64,000 bases of DNA from Rhodocollybia butyracea (Eukaryota > Basidiomycota > Agaricomycetes > Agaricales > Omphalotaceae): assembly GCA_015501585.1 (NCBI GenBank), contig JADNRY010000130.1, forward strand, positions 1 to 64,000, written 5' to 3'. Position numbers and translations under genes: made by a program. This document shows positions 1 through 10,857 of the stretch, in pieces (positions within the stretch are counted from its first letter, which is position 1; every line of letters starts with the position of its first letter). The notes beneath the pieces were generated by a model. It made no database searches. It was not told the DNA's origin and saw only the letters and a list, made by a program, of their open reading frames with translations.

Positions 1-516
1 TTCGGATTCGTGTCCGTCAGGCGGTGGTACGAGTACATTTAGGTACGTATGCTGCGGGCATGGAAACTGGTTCCGCTCATGCCCTCTATGCCGAGGCTTT
101 TTCTCTCTGTTTCTGTAACTGATTTCAAGCTATAGGACTTCGACGTGCTTCGTTCAAGACGTCTGAGCCGTGGTCAAGAACTGCATCGAGTCCTTGGATT
201 TTAGTTTCGTGCTTGGATTTTGCGAAACAACCTATCTTCCGCCTTACACTGCGCACACTTTTCGCTATCCTCCTATATGCACCTGGCGGTCTGTAACACC
301 AGTAATGGTCATTTATCTGATCCTCGTTTGAGTGAGAAATGAGTTGATGTTGGGGTAATGGAGCTCTGTCTGATATGCAGACCTCAATGAGGGCTCAAGG
401 ATGTCGGGTAGTGATACAAAGGAGGGTAGCTGAGAGGAATGATAGTGAGACTCGATACGTGATTGAAACGAACTAAAAATACATTTGTCTATCCTCTCTC
501 GGGCAAAAGCATGCAT
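1..516. other. Intergenic, no gene seen
   Basis: This stretch lies downstream of the first membrane-protein gene. Only short overlapping frames without splice or domain support are present. No repeat structure or RNA gene was recognised. Confidence 0.5.
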
Positions 517-1484
517 TCACAACGATACATACATTGGTGGAGGTGCATCTGAGTCTGCATCCCCTATCCGTTCTACCTGAGATTCAAGACGATGTATATG
601 CTCTACCATCTTTCCGATAGCAACCTCCATTCTTATATTAGAGTGAGTTAGCGAAGCCACTTGAGCTCGCATATCCTCAGGGCTTTCTTCTGGGACCAGG
701 ATTGACGTTGAGCTCTGCGGAGCTGAACTTGGCGGGGTTGGGCTCGGTAGGGTTAGGCTCAGACGGTTTGAGCTCGGAGGAGGTTGCAAGACGATACGAC
801 CCAAAGGAATGTTTGACTGGGATATTTCAGGCTCAGACTCAAAGGTGGAAGCCTGAGGTATCGGGGCGTGATTCGCAAGTTGAGTATGATCAACATCTAA
901 TCTTTTTTCTCGTACTGGGACCAATCTGCCACTGGTAACAGGATCAGTATTCGAGGGGCCTCCAAACTCTTGTTCCAAAGGAGCAATGTAACCCGACGTC
1001 CTCCGAAGTCGATGTCGGCGTCGGCGGCGGTACACAAGCATAAAGATGCCTATGGCTGCAACGAGTACAGCCAGCGATCCAATCACCACTCCTGCAATGG
1101 CGCCTGCGGAAAGAGGATGGCTTTCGTGTTGGAAAGGTTTAAACTCGTTATTAGTATGCTCTGAGGAGCAAGAAAGGGATTGAACGCACGATAGTGAAGC
1201 TGGAGCAGGCTTGTTGGTTTTGGAAGCGTTCGGAGATGAGGAAGTAGTGGTAGCCTGACTGCGAGCCGTCGAGATTAGTCTACACAAGTTCAAGATTAAG
1301 GAGGGAAAACGATGGAATGCGGACGACTGTATAGCGTATATACGAACCTTGAAGACGAAGTCTTTGACGGTGATGCAGTTTTTGATGCAGTTTTACGGGT
1401 GCTTGAACTGGAACTACTACTAACAGTGTGACCAGACTGAGTGCTGGAATTGCCGTTCCCATTGCCAGTGCCTGCATTGGACAT
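517..1484 (-). CDS. Single-pass membrane protein with C-terminal PPxY tail (paralog 1)
   Basis: I see three exons: 1484-1348, 1279-1190 and 1120-517, giving about 276 residues. Exon 1 is Ser/Thr-rich with no classical signal peptide. A hydrophobic helix (SAGAIAGVVIGS onward) is followed by an Arg-rich stop-transfer (YRRRRRHRLRR), a GYIAPLEQEF patch, a Pro/Ser-rich stretch, a coiled segment (IGKMVEHIHRLESQ) and the end PPPMYVSL. The predicted topology is N-out, C-in. Intron 1 starts GTTCGTATAT. Intron 2 is 69 nt, starts GTGCGTT, contains a TACTAAT branch-like site and is open in frame, so its retention would insert 23 residues. Six or more paralogs lie in this window. PPxY is a known ligand of WW domains such as those of Rsp5/Nedd4 ubiquitin ligases; that role is inferred here. 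Confidence 0.8.
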
Positions 1485-2297
1485 GGTTCTATAAGATTAG
1501 AGGGAATGGTCTGCGGTGGACCACTGGGGCGCCAAGAGTCGCCAACTCGTTCGAGGGCTGTTCTTATAACCGTGCCTGCATAATGGTTACTTTCTTCCTC
1601 GGAGTGCTCATCACTGTTGGCTGGCCGGGTAACAAGCGTTTAATATGACATGGGTATTTCCATTTGATTTTTATTGCGGGACCTATGTCCATTTTTGGTG
1701 AGTGGTTACCGAGCGAACAGACATCTACTTACAAGGCTCTGCGCAAGCGCTTAGCGTATCGTTTTTGAAGATAGAATTAAATTACATATTTGTTTCGCTG
1801 AACCAAGGCAACGAACACTTGTTTATTCATTTGTGGATTCAGATTTTAGCTACTTTGGTTTAATTATCTTCAAGCTGTGTACTATTAAACGAAAATGATT
1901 GAACTTTTCAGTTGGACAGTTGCCAGTAGAATCAGGCTGAGTAGATGCCGTATCAATCAAAGTATATCGGGATCACAATTACGGTTCCTGATTCGAGTCG
2001 AGGACAAGGACGACAGGATCTGGGCATATTTGGGTATCGAACAAGGCTGCTGCACGTTTTTCTGATATCTGGATAGTGTTCAAAGATTCAAACTCAGAGT
2101 CCCATTGAAAAACATGTAGTCTTCCGAGTGCAGGAGTGGGCAAAAAGTCCATACGCACACATCTGTATAGAACGTCAGTGTGTAACAAGTCTGCCCAGGG
2201 AGACTAAGCGATAACTTATATGCACACGAAAGTCATGTCAAAAGAGCAGCCGCACTGAAGCTAGTCTAATACACATTGGATACATCATACATAGTAT
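1485..2297. other. Intergenic between paralogs 1 and 2
   Basis: This holds the presumed promoter of paralog 1 and the 3' flank of paralog 2. It is AT-rich in the middle (about 1760-1920). No convincing gene was found. Confidence 0.5.
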
Positions 2298-3238
2298 TCA
2301 TGCGTACATTGGAGGAGGCGCCGTATCCGAATGTACATCCCCTGTCCAGTCGAGCTGAGACTCGAGACGATGCATATGCTCTGCCATCCTGCCAATGGTA
2401 GCCTCCATTTGTACCATCTTGTCTCGCATATCATCCTGGTCGACATCCTTGATCTGGGTCGCGGTGGGAGCGAGCCGCGACTCGATTGTGATACTCCGAC
2501 GAAAGCTTGGTTGGTGGCTTTCAGGAGGGGATTCGGCCTGAAGTATGATGGCACCCTTTTTTTCTCCCATACCGCTGAAATTCCAAGAGATCGGGTCCGA
2601 GTCGACGCCTGCGCTCCTAAGTCTCTCATATTGCAAAGGAGGGATATCGTCCGCTGTCATCATTCGATGCCGATATTGACGGCGACGATACACAAGGATG
2701 ACAACGCCTACGCAAAAAGCGAGGACAAGCAGTGAGCCAAGTGCAACTCCTGTGATGGCGCCTGCGGAAAAAACCTCTCCATGTTTTGATCTATCCAGAG
2801 CAGGAGTGGCGGAACTGAGTAAAAGAAGATAACCTTAGGGAGGGTGAAAAAAGTGGATTGGACAAACGGTGTTGACTTTGAAAGAACAGTGGTGGTGGTA
2901 GGGTTAGAAATAAGATCAGAAAATAAGCTGGTTGAGGTAATTTTTTGAGGACGGAGAAAATAGAGGAATAAGTATGGAAAGTATACAAACCTTGATGAAG
3001 GACTAATGGTGCTACTGCTAGAGCTTGCACTTGGAACACTTCCGGAAGCGGTAATACTTGGAGAATCAGTCACAGTCACGGTTTCTTCAGTGTGAACAAC
3101 CGTAATGAAAGTAGAGACAGCTTCGGAAGTTATAGTACTGGTACCAGACACAGTGGTGCTAGTGGTCAAAGTTTCTGTGAGTGTAGTGAAAGAAAGAAAA
3201 GTCGAAAGGCCGCTGATAGGATCAGTATTGGAGGCCAT
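2298..3238 (-). CDS. Single-pass membrane protein with PPxY tail (paralog 2)
   Basis: Exon 1 (3238-2991) encodes a Thr/Ser-rich segment beginning MASNTDPISG and ending SPSS at a splice donor of the family type (GTTTGTATAC). The likely acceptor is at 2815/2814, and exon 2 (2814-2298) encodes a membrane helix (GAITGVALGSLLVLAF), the basic stop-transfer YRRRQYRH, a coiled segment (MEATIGRMAEHMHRLESQ) and the end APPPMYA. The model gives about 254 residues. It lacks the HISPLEQ patch of the other copies. The cytosolic tail is shorter and the terminus is truncated by two residues relative to the PPTYVSS copies. Function is unknown; membership of the local family is clear from the shared tail and exon junction. 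Confidence 0.75.
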
Positions 3239-4559
3239 GGGAGTTGGGAGTGCTATATGATTCTAAGAGAACCAATAGAATGAATGCGGTGGAACCTCGA
3301 GGAGAGTCAGGTCCTAACTCGCTCAGAGGACTGTCTTTTATATGCACCATCATCCACCTGGACAACGATTACATCTAGGTTGTAGCTGCGGTCAACCGTG
3401 GCGATTCAGGTGTGATGCAACACGCAATTCGAAAGCGCTTCAGAATTCCTGAACCACCACTGAAACGCGATTCAAGCTTGACCGGCGACCATCAGGAAAG
3501 CCTGGTTCAAAAGATGGTTCGATCGGCGATTCATGAGGCTAGAGCTCGACTAGATTTTGGATAACTGCGACAAGTCGCTACAAAGTAACTATTCCAAATA
3601 TTCCTAATTGTCCTGCATCTGGGCACCGGCGAGTCAATCATACCTTCCTCCGATTAATTTTTCATACTTGAAACAAGTGCAACTTAGCAGTGTCTTACCA
3701 AACGAAGGTTGAAGAAGGTATTAGCGGGTGTGCCAGTATATTCATCCGGTCAACAGCCATTTCTTGCGGTCCTTGATACTGAGAGCTCCGATGCGCTGGC
3801 TCTGCGAAGGCTCTATGGATTATTACTCTCTGCCCCTTGGACCGCCATGGTTACTGCAGCTATAATGAACAGTGCTCATCAATCATTGACCGGTATTTTT
3901 CCATTATCGCTACGCTGGCCAGTGGCACCAGGCGGTTAAAACTTTGTTTGGTGGAGGTGCAGATATTAGAATTTAGATTAAGTATGGCAATCTCGTGTAC
4001 TCTACTTCGCAACTGTGTAGGATAGGCTAGTCGTTTCAGAGTGTTGAAATGACGTTTGAGTGAGCGAGATGAGACCGTATCACCGTATCTGGAAACCAAG
4101 GAAGTCAGGATCGAGAAGATGCAAAAGATCAATGAATTCAGGTTTGATATCATGGAAGAGGAAGTTGAACGCCGGGTCCAGAGATTAGTCTGGTGCGGGT
4201 ACGAGCACCATCTTTCTTTGGGACACGAGAGGATGAGTTCACAACAGGAACAATCCGAGGAAGTGAAACAAGATTGAAACAAATGATGTTCTCCAGAGGA
4301 ACTGGGCTTTGCCGTTCGGGTGAGGTTGAGCGGGAGCTGGATGCCATTGGTTATATCTAAAGTCTACAGAAACGCCCTCTCTATCCTCTGCAAGAGTTGG
4401 GCAGCTTTTTTTAGGAAATTTTGCTACTAATCCCAAACTAATACACATTCATTCGCATGATTTATGACAGAAGGTGTAGCATATAAGCAATACCGCACCC
4501 TCTAGGCTGTTGTGTCTTCAGTGCGTCAACGTCCTAGAGGTGGCTGTTCGGAGGAGAGC
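3239..4559. repeat. Duplicated upstream flanks of the membrane-protein family
   Basis: No intact gene. The stretch at about 3865-3930 (TCATCAATCA near a GGTATTTTTCCATTATCGC run) resembles 4780-4865, and the stretch at about 4200-4410 resembles 56325-56500, 60110-60335 and 62690-62940. In each case the block lies upstream of a family member. This points to duplication of units larger than the gene. Short frames here are not supported by splice sites or domains. Confidence 0.5.
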
Positions 4560-4562
4560 TAA

Positions 4563-4687
4563 TGATTCATGTCATACTTGCGAGACAGGTTCGGAAGCTG
4601 GTACCAGACACTATAGTGCTCGTTACTGTGAGTGTAGAACGAAAGAAAAGCTGAAACGCTACAAATAGAATCAGAATCAGAGGCCAT
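4563..4687 (-). pseudogene. Truncated first exon of a membrane-protein paralog
   Basis: Reading minus from ATG at 4687, the first residues (MASDSDSICSVSAFLSF) match the start of paralog 2 (MASNTDPISGLSTFLSF), and the sequence just upstream of the ATG is also conserved with it. The frame ends after about 40 residues. No membrane helix or PPxY tail follows downstream. This is a remnant of a family copy that lost its 3' part. Confidence 0.6.
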
Positions 4688-4689
4688 GG

Positions 4690-5208
4690 GGGTTGGGTTC
4701 TATAGGGTCCTAATCAATAGAAATGAATGTGGTGGAACCATCCCAACATGTATATAGAGTCATAGACTACCATCCACCTGGACAATGATCAATGTTCATC
4801 AATCACTGGAACACTGGTATTTTCGCATTATCGCCGTCAGCTGCCACCTCAGCCACTTCAGGAGGTACAGAACTCGAGCTAGACATCCCCCAAAGTGGGA
4901 GAAAAAAAACCACCATTGCCTTTATCACCCTGCTTCACTTGTGCTTCACATCTCCCGACAAAGATCGTCGAAATGTACTCGCACCACCATAAGGTACTAG
5001 ACATGCCCTCTTATTTAAGTATCTATTCCATGAACCTCAGTCTGACTGTACTCTTGTGCACTCCTAACGTTGAGTTTCCTAGTACTTAACATTCATTTAC
5101 TAAATTCATATTGCACAACTCGAAGAAAATGATAGTACAATGTGGCACAAATCAAAAACTGTCATGAGGAGTGGCGAAGGATTTCCTCTAGCCTTATCCT
5201 GGAAAAAA
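4690..5208. other. Promoter side of the truncated copy and 3' flank of the next gene
   Basis: A family-type upstream block is seen at 4780-4865. The remainder is AT-rich with no supported gene. It ends at the stop codon of the multi-exon gene at 5209. Confidence 0.45.
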
Positions 5209-6561
5209 TTAATAATCCAGCTCAACTGTTATCCCCCCAGTGTATTGGTCCTGCCCAATGAAGTTCGTTTGTACCAACTCTATTTGAAAGAGAATTTATC
5301 AGTTATTATAAATTTACCTGAATCACGGGATAACTTGCCGATAGAGAGAGTAGGGTTTCCCTCATATGAAGTGTTGAAGACGGACATCCCATGAATTCGG
5401 CCAGGCACCTTTAACAGTCATAAACATGGCAACAACAATAATAATGACCCTACACTTACTTGCCAGAATTTCAAGTAGAGGGGATCGGCATTGTTTTCTA
5501 TCAACTGTGCAATAAAGGTTTCACTATACTGGAGCTCGACGGGAATGGGGTTCCTTCCATCAGGCCCTATCATGTTGATATTATGCGTGTAGTCAATGCG
5601 GTCTGAAAGCCCCCCAAGTTAATCAAATTTTCAAGTAACATCGATGATGTACTTACAAGAGTATTTGCCATCCTCGATTTTGGAATCATATGTCAATGGA
5701 TAGTGAAACTGGCGTGATGTTGCTGGAGTGGTCCACAAGGTGAAGTATTTGAACTTGTCGAATATACTACCTGAATTAGGGGTAGAACCCGAATGTAATA
5801 TGATCACGGTAACGTTGTTTGAGTTGGCGTGACGGTAGCCGTACACATCCAGAATCCAATTTGTGCCGTCAACCTGGTAAGCTTTACTGAAGATTATTCA
5901 ACATCTGGCAATACAAACACATGAAAAGCATTTACTAACTTTACGAAGCCCTAGTGCCGGATGGTGGAGTGAGCCGTTTCACGATGCCACTGGTAAAGGA
6001 AATGAGAACGAATTCGACAGATCCGTTGGAGCAACATACGTCGGTTCGTCCGCAGAGGCCTTGAAATCACTAGCATTAAGGAATAATGATTATGAGTTAA
6101 TGTCAAAGGCCTTCCGAGATTGACACAACATACTTGGTGATCTCAACCGCCTTAGGAAAGTTAGCGGCCATGGGTTGAGACCTACAAAAATATACAAGTC
6201 AGGAATGCTCATGGCACATACAGCAGAAAACAGAGTCATGCAATTTCGTGTTGTCCATGACAGCTTTCATGAGGGCTTCGCGCGATTTTGCATTTTCCAT
6301 GACAGCTTTCAAAATGGCGTCGTACGAGGGATCCAACGGTGGGCCATCCTTGAAAGCCTTTACGAGTGTGGCAACATGCTCCTCGTTCTCGTTGTCACTG
6401 ACAGCGAAAGAGTCAGAAGATGGATATGAGAAACTGAGAGGAACTACGACGTACGACGGGATAGCAACCTTGGTTGTATCACTGGTGAGTGAAGATGAGC
6501 AAACGGCGGAGTGTCATCCGACGAGAACTCACGAAGGCAAGTTAGTGTTTGCAGAAGACAT
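5209..6561 (-). CDS. Multi-exon gene of unknown function
   Basis: An ATG at 6561 begins MSSANTNLPS; a donor GTGAGT follows, and five or more further exons can be traced to a TAA at 5209. Readable segments include a Ser/Asp-rich piece with a duplicated motif (AILKAVMENAKS / ALMKAVMDNTKL), VDGTNWILDVYGYRHAN, FKYFTLWTTPATSRQFHYPL, YTHNINMIGPDGRNPIPVEL and the end IGQDQYTGGITVELDY. Introns of 36-65 nt with GTAAGT or GTATGT donors support coding. Junctions around 5880-6000 and 6180-6240 could not be fixed, and an in-frame TGA near 5980 must lie in an intron or mark a lesion. I recognise no family. Confidence 0.6.
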
Positions 6562-7494
6562 TTGAGATGTGGTGAAGAGTAGAGGGGCAGGAGGGATGGT
6601 TTTTAAGTAAAAGTTCCTGACAGCGCTTTCCGAAAGCGATGATTTTTTTTACATAAAAATAACTGTGTGCATGTTCATTGTGCACTTTTTGGCGCTACGT
6701 ACTTGGAGTCGGAGATTCGGGATGATTCCTGTCTGGTATTTTCTATTCGTTTCTTACTGTTATGGATAGTTATGCTAGGCTTCTGTTCGCTTCTTGCCTA
6801 TGAGTTGAAAAACGTTCACATTTTCGCGACATGATTTTGTCGGTAGAAACACGTATTAATATTGATTATTCAACGCGTATGAGCTGCAACCATGTCTCGT
6901 AAGTTACACGACACTCAGACATCGGAACCCCAATCCATTTTGATATCTAGTGACATGCTCTGGGGGATGACTTGTTTACGAGTTTACAAGTAATACGTGT
7001 ACAACGGACCTTGATTGTATTTAAGAACACACACTGAACCGAAAATGTCAACTAAAAATCACGTCCATGACCCCCAAAAAATCTAAGATTGGTCTGAGGG
7101 AAAGATCCAGAGGAGTAGTCCGAGTTTTGCAACGAACACGCTTGCCTAAGGAGCAGGATCAATCAGATCCATCGCACCGGGCCCATTCGGAGACCTAGGA
7201 TAATCGGGACTCGAAACTCTGCAGGCAGGGAGCCTGCTGGCTTCGATCCGTATAACCACTTGTTTATCTGTCTCATGGACACGTCCTGGGTTGTGGTGGC
7301 GAACGGTGGGTTTATTAGATGAGAGTGCCGCCGACATAGTTGGTTCTGGAAGTAGATATTGTAAGGATTCAATCGGACGGGAACTAAGCAAGTAACGGAG
7401 ACACGTACATTCTCTCTGTAGCACGACCGACTCAACACACACAACGCCACCTATTGCATTCCATGCCCGGCTCCGATTAGCTTTGTACTCTGCT
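6562..7494. other. Intergenic, no gene seen
   Basis: AT-rich upstream region of the preceding gene followed by sequence with only short overlapping frames. No domain, repeat or RNA gene was recognised. Confidence 0.45.
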
Positions 7495-8545
7495 CTATCC
7501 AACGAAACCACTTTGAGCTCCTAACGATATGCACGCAGCTCCAGTAACAGATAAGAGTGTTCTGAGGCCCGGGAAGTAATGGGTAGAGAAATCGACATGG
7601 GTGACGCATAAATGGTATAAGTCTGAAGAGTATCCTCGGGCCATCGAAACTGCTGTACGTAGATACTCCCGTAAACGCTGAAGCGCTGAAGCTTAAGGAA
7701 GTGTTGGGGTTCTATGGGAAATGCGAACGGCGGAGTGGTATTTGAAAATGTAACTGTGGATCAGGCCGCAAATCTATCACTACGGGGAGTCACGAGAAGC
7801 GCGGTGAGACATCCAGGAAACAGCGTTGAATTTATGGAATACGAGGCGAGGAGGCAAGCCGGAAGGAGAGAATTTGTGTACTTGGCCGGCTTTCAGAACC
7901 CAAAAAGGCGGTGCAAAGATAGTATTGAATATACGCGTGGTGCGAGATGTCGATGATGTTGCTGGAGTAGAAGTGGAAGAAGTGCACTGGTGACTACTGA
8001 AGCTAAGTTTCGGTCCTGTATAACCATCGAGGCAGATTGTGTTTGTTCCGCCAGGGCAAGTGAGTCTTCCATGGTTTCTGAGGGTACGCTACAAATAGAA
8101 ATACTTACGTTCTCCTCCTAGCACTCAAGTGCTTCATGTGCACGCGTCATCCGCTCCATGATACATACTCATAAAAGCTCAGCGCTCAACGACTTTTCCC
8201 GGAACCCTCATGTAAACTCTTCGCTGGCCAAAAACCGGTGTTGGAATTCTGGAAGCTTGACGGGGACGTTGACGTTGACGTGGATGCCATGAATCCATTG
8301 ACAGCGGGCCCAAAGGGATACAAGACATGGAGGATAAAAAACAGCGTTTGGATGTGGTATCGAAACAGAAGGGATACCAGGAAAACAGACGAGTGCGTAA
8401 AATTGCGAAGTTTGGGTATTTCAAAGACAAAGTAGACACAGTAGATTTGTTCAGTGCGACCAGGACACTGAGTGTCAATGAGAGGATGGAAGAGTATGGA
8501 AAGCAAGAAGGGCCTGGAGGTACGTGTCGATTGGTACCACTCATA
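7495..8545. repeat. Segmental duplication, copy 1 (partner 53495-54440)
   Basis: Long stretches are collinear with 53495-54440. Examples are the region around TTGAGCTCCTAA, the GATAAGAGTGTT run, a GTATAAGTCTGAAGAGTAT block, a minus-strand splice-donor-like site (GAACGTAAGTA) and GGGATACAAGACATGGAGGA. Frames differ between the two copies (different stops and indels), so I do not call a protein gene. A transcribed non-coding or decayed gene is possible because a donor-like site is kept in both. Confidence 0.65.
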
Positions 8546-8912
8546 TCTTATCTTATCTTATCCGGTCACATGATTGACCGGGGCCGGGCGAAGGAAGTAA
8601 TTGTTCCCATAGTTAAGTCCGTATTTATCTTGTTCGCTTTCCTGGCTTCGTGAATAAATGGGCTTCTACCTGCTCTCCTGTTACGCTGTCACGCTCCTAT
8701 ATAAGGGCAGTAGATCGCAACGTGTTCTACATACTTGGAATCCTTACCCGGTGGGTCAGAATGGGCTGGCAAGTACTTTCTGGGAGAGCTAGTAACTCTT
8801 CCGCAGGGCATTTTAAACAGGAAACCAAAGCTCCCAGCATTGCATACATGCGGCTCTGTGAACTATGGCTTATGGCTCGAGATCCTGGTCTAACGCCGAA
8901 GCCAGTGCCAGC

Positions 8913-9650
8913 TAGGGTTTGAAGGTCCAATCCAATGGACTGCAAAAAACTGATGAATTGCACTGAACTGAACCGCAAAATGAACTGATGATAGATGGAC
9001 CGGTCCATGATTTAAACCTGGTCCAGTTCATGGTTCATCAAAATCTCAGAAAAAAGGTGAACCACAAAGAATCAGTTTAAACCGGTCTAAACCGGTACAG
9101 CCACATAGCAAAAATAATTTAGATAAATGAGTATATTTTCTCCAATTTTGATCAATAAAATTTATATTTTCTAATGGTCTCAAGCAATAAGCTAATACAA
9201 GACTGGAAAGACTACTCATAACCTATTGAACAGTACTACCATGCAACAAGTCTGAGAGCCTGACATGATACAATACACTATCCATGGTCTGTTTTAACAC
9301 TGCCAAACCTGGAAAGCATTTCTGCATGGTAAAAGAGCAGTGTAAGGCAGCCTAGAGCATATATTGAATGTTTTATATTGTTTTATAGTAGTTTCTTACA
9401 TGGTCTCACTTGTTACATATCTGAATATCTTTCATGCATGTGCAGTTTAAATCAGTTTAAACCGGTCTGCACCAGTTTAAATTTGCACTGATTTAAACTG
9501 CATGAACCAGGATGAATTGGACCAGTGGACCAGTGCAATCAGTGCAGGTCCATGGTTCATACAGATTTAGGTATTTTATGGACTGGTCCAATTCATGATT
9601 CATTGAATTTTTGGTAAATAAACTGAATTGGATTGGACCTTCAAACCCTA
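8913..9650. mobile_element. hAT-type MITE, 738 bp, with 8-bp target duplication
   Basis: The ends are inverted repeats of about 24 bp beginning TAGGGTTTGAAGGTCCAATC. They are flanked by the direct repeat GTGCCAGC at 8905-8912 and 9651-9658. An 8-bp duplication and TAGGG-type termini fit the hAT superfamily. The interior has many sub-terminal repeats built on TTTAAACCGGT and GGACCAGT-type words and no transposase frame, so it would need a transposase in trans. Confidence 0.85.
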
Positions 9651-10463
9651 GTGCCAGCTGTTTTCTCTCCATTTACCTATGTCAGTTCACCTGCAACATT
9701 GACTCTCCGATGGTGCTGTTTGAAGTACGATATAACATCAAATTAACGCGGCAAACACGTCCATTAGAAATGTGCATATATCCACCAAATGTTTCTATAG
9801 GTTATCCTTGTACTACTGAAGACAGAAAAATCCCGATTGGGCACCTTGTTCCCAATAACCCTCAAAAATGGCGCAACATAACTTCTGAGATTCAATACTC
9901 TCTCGGGGCACCTCGCGGGCAGAAGTCCAATGTCTTTGTAGGTCCCCTTGTAGATCAGGACGGTAAACAGGTTCCATGCACCAGGAAATTTGCCACCTGT
10001 AAGTACTAATTTTTATTGAACGTTAAGTATCTTTTTAAAAGTTCACGTTACTGTTCAGGCCAGGGAGTCAAAGCATGCCCTTTCATATGCCCAGATATGT
10101 CGCTGTACCTTCATTCTGAGGTCACTTCTACAAGGCTCAAGTCACAACTTCGACTTCTGGATCCTCTAGCTGAGATCTCATCTGAGCTTGAAGTTTACCA
10201 ACATACCTTGGCGTTATGGTCTACATTCCGTGACTATGGCTGTCTCGCACGACTAGATGAAAGCACTGAGTATACAGTAGAGGAACTTGTTCAGCAGGCC
10301 ACTATTAGAAAACCCATTCAGATGGCAAGTAGAGGCGCTGCAGGAAACCCTACCTGTCATGGGCACCTTTGGTTACTCCAATTCGATAACAACCAGGTTG
10401 TGCGGTATGTTTTCACTTGTTTATCTTCTAACCCTGCACTTATCCTCACCAATGAGCAGATGC

Positions 10464-10727
10464 TGTTGGAATATACAAGCGGAGTCATATTCAGACTCAT
10501 GCTTAGTCATTCCGAGTCATACAGACTCATGTCGGTAGTAATGGAGGAAAGTCATTACAAGTCATGACTCTAGTCAATATGAGTCATTTCTAGTCAGTAA
10601 ACTTATATAGTAGAATATTCTCATGTATCAAATGTTAGTATAAATACAGGCTCAGAGAACCTATTCTCTATCGCTAAGAGCACTTTTTCCCCCACCAATA
10701 TTTAGTTAAGCTTATCACCTTTCAATA
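10464..10727 (+). repeat. 5' LTR of the copia element
   Basis: 264 bp, beginning TGTTGGAATATAC and ending TTTCAATA. It is rich in GAGTCAT/ATGACTC words (AP-1/Gcn4-like sites) in its first half, with a TATA-like TATAAATACAGG near 10640. Confidence 0.92.
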
Positions 10728-10745
10728 GGTTATGGGCCCCGACCT
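10728..10745 (+). other. Primer-binding site, probably initiator tRNA-Met anticodon region
   Basis: The bases after the 5' LTR (GGTTATGGGCCCC) are the reverse complement of a CAT-anticodon stem-loop (GGGCCCATAACC). That matches half-tRNA priming by initiator tRNA-Met, as known for Drosophila copia and several fungal elements. The match is to the anticodon arm and not the tRNA 3' end. Confidence 0.6.
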
Positions 10746-10857
10746 TAACTAAATAATACAACAACATTTATCCTTGACAATACAACTTTGATCAACAATC
10801 TGTCCACCAACGATAAGCTCTAGAAATTCCCGAAACTCTGAATTATAACATACGAAA

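Noticed and set aside
8179..8544. Minus-strand 121-residue frame as a gene
   Set aside because: The duplicate at 54163-54405 does not keep the frame or residues.
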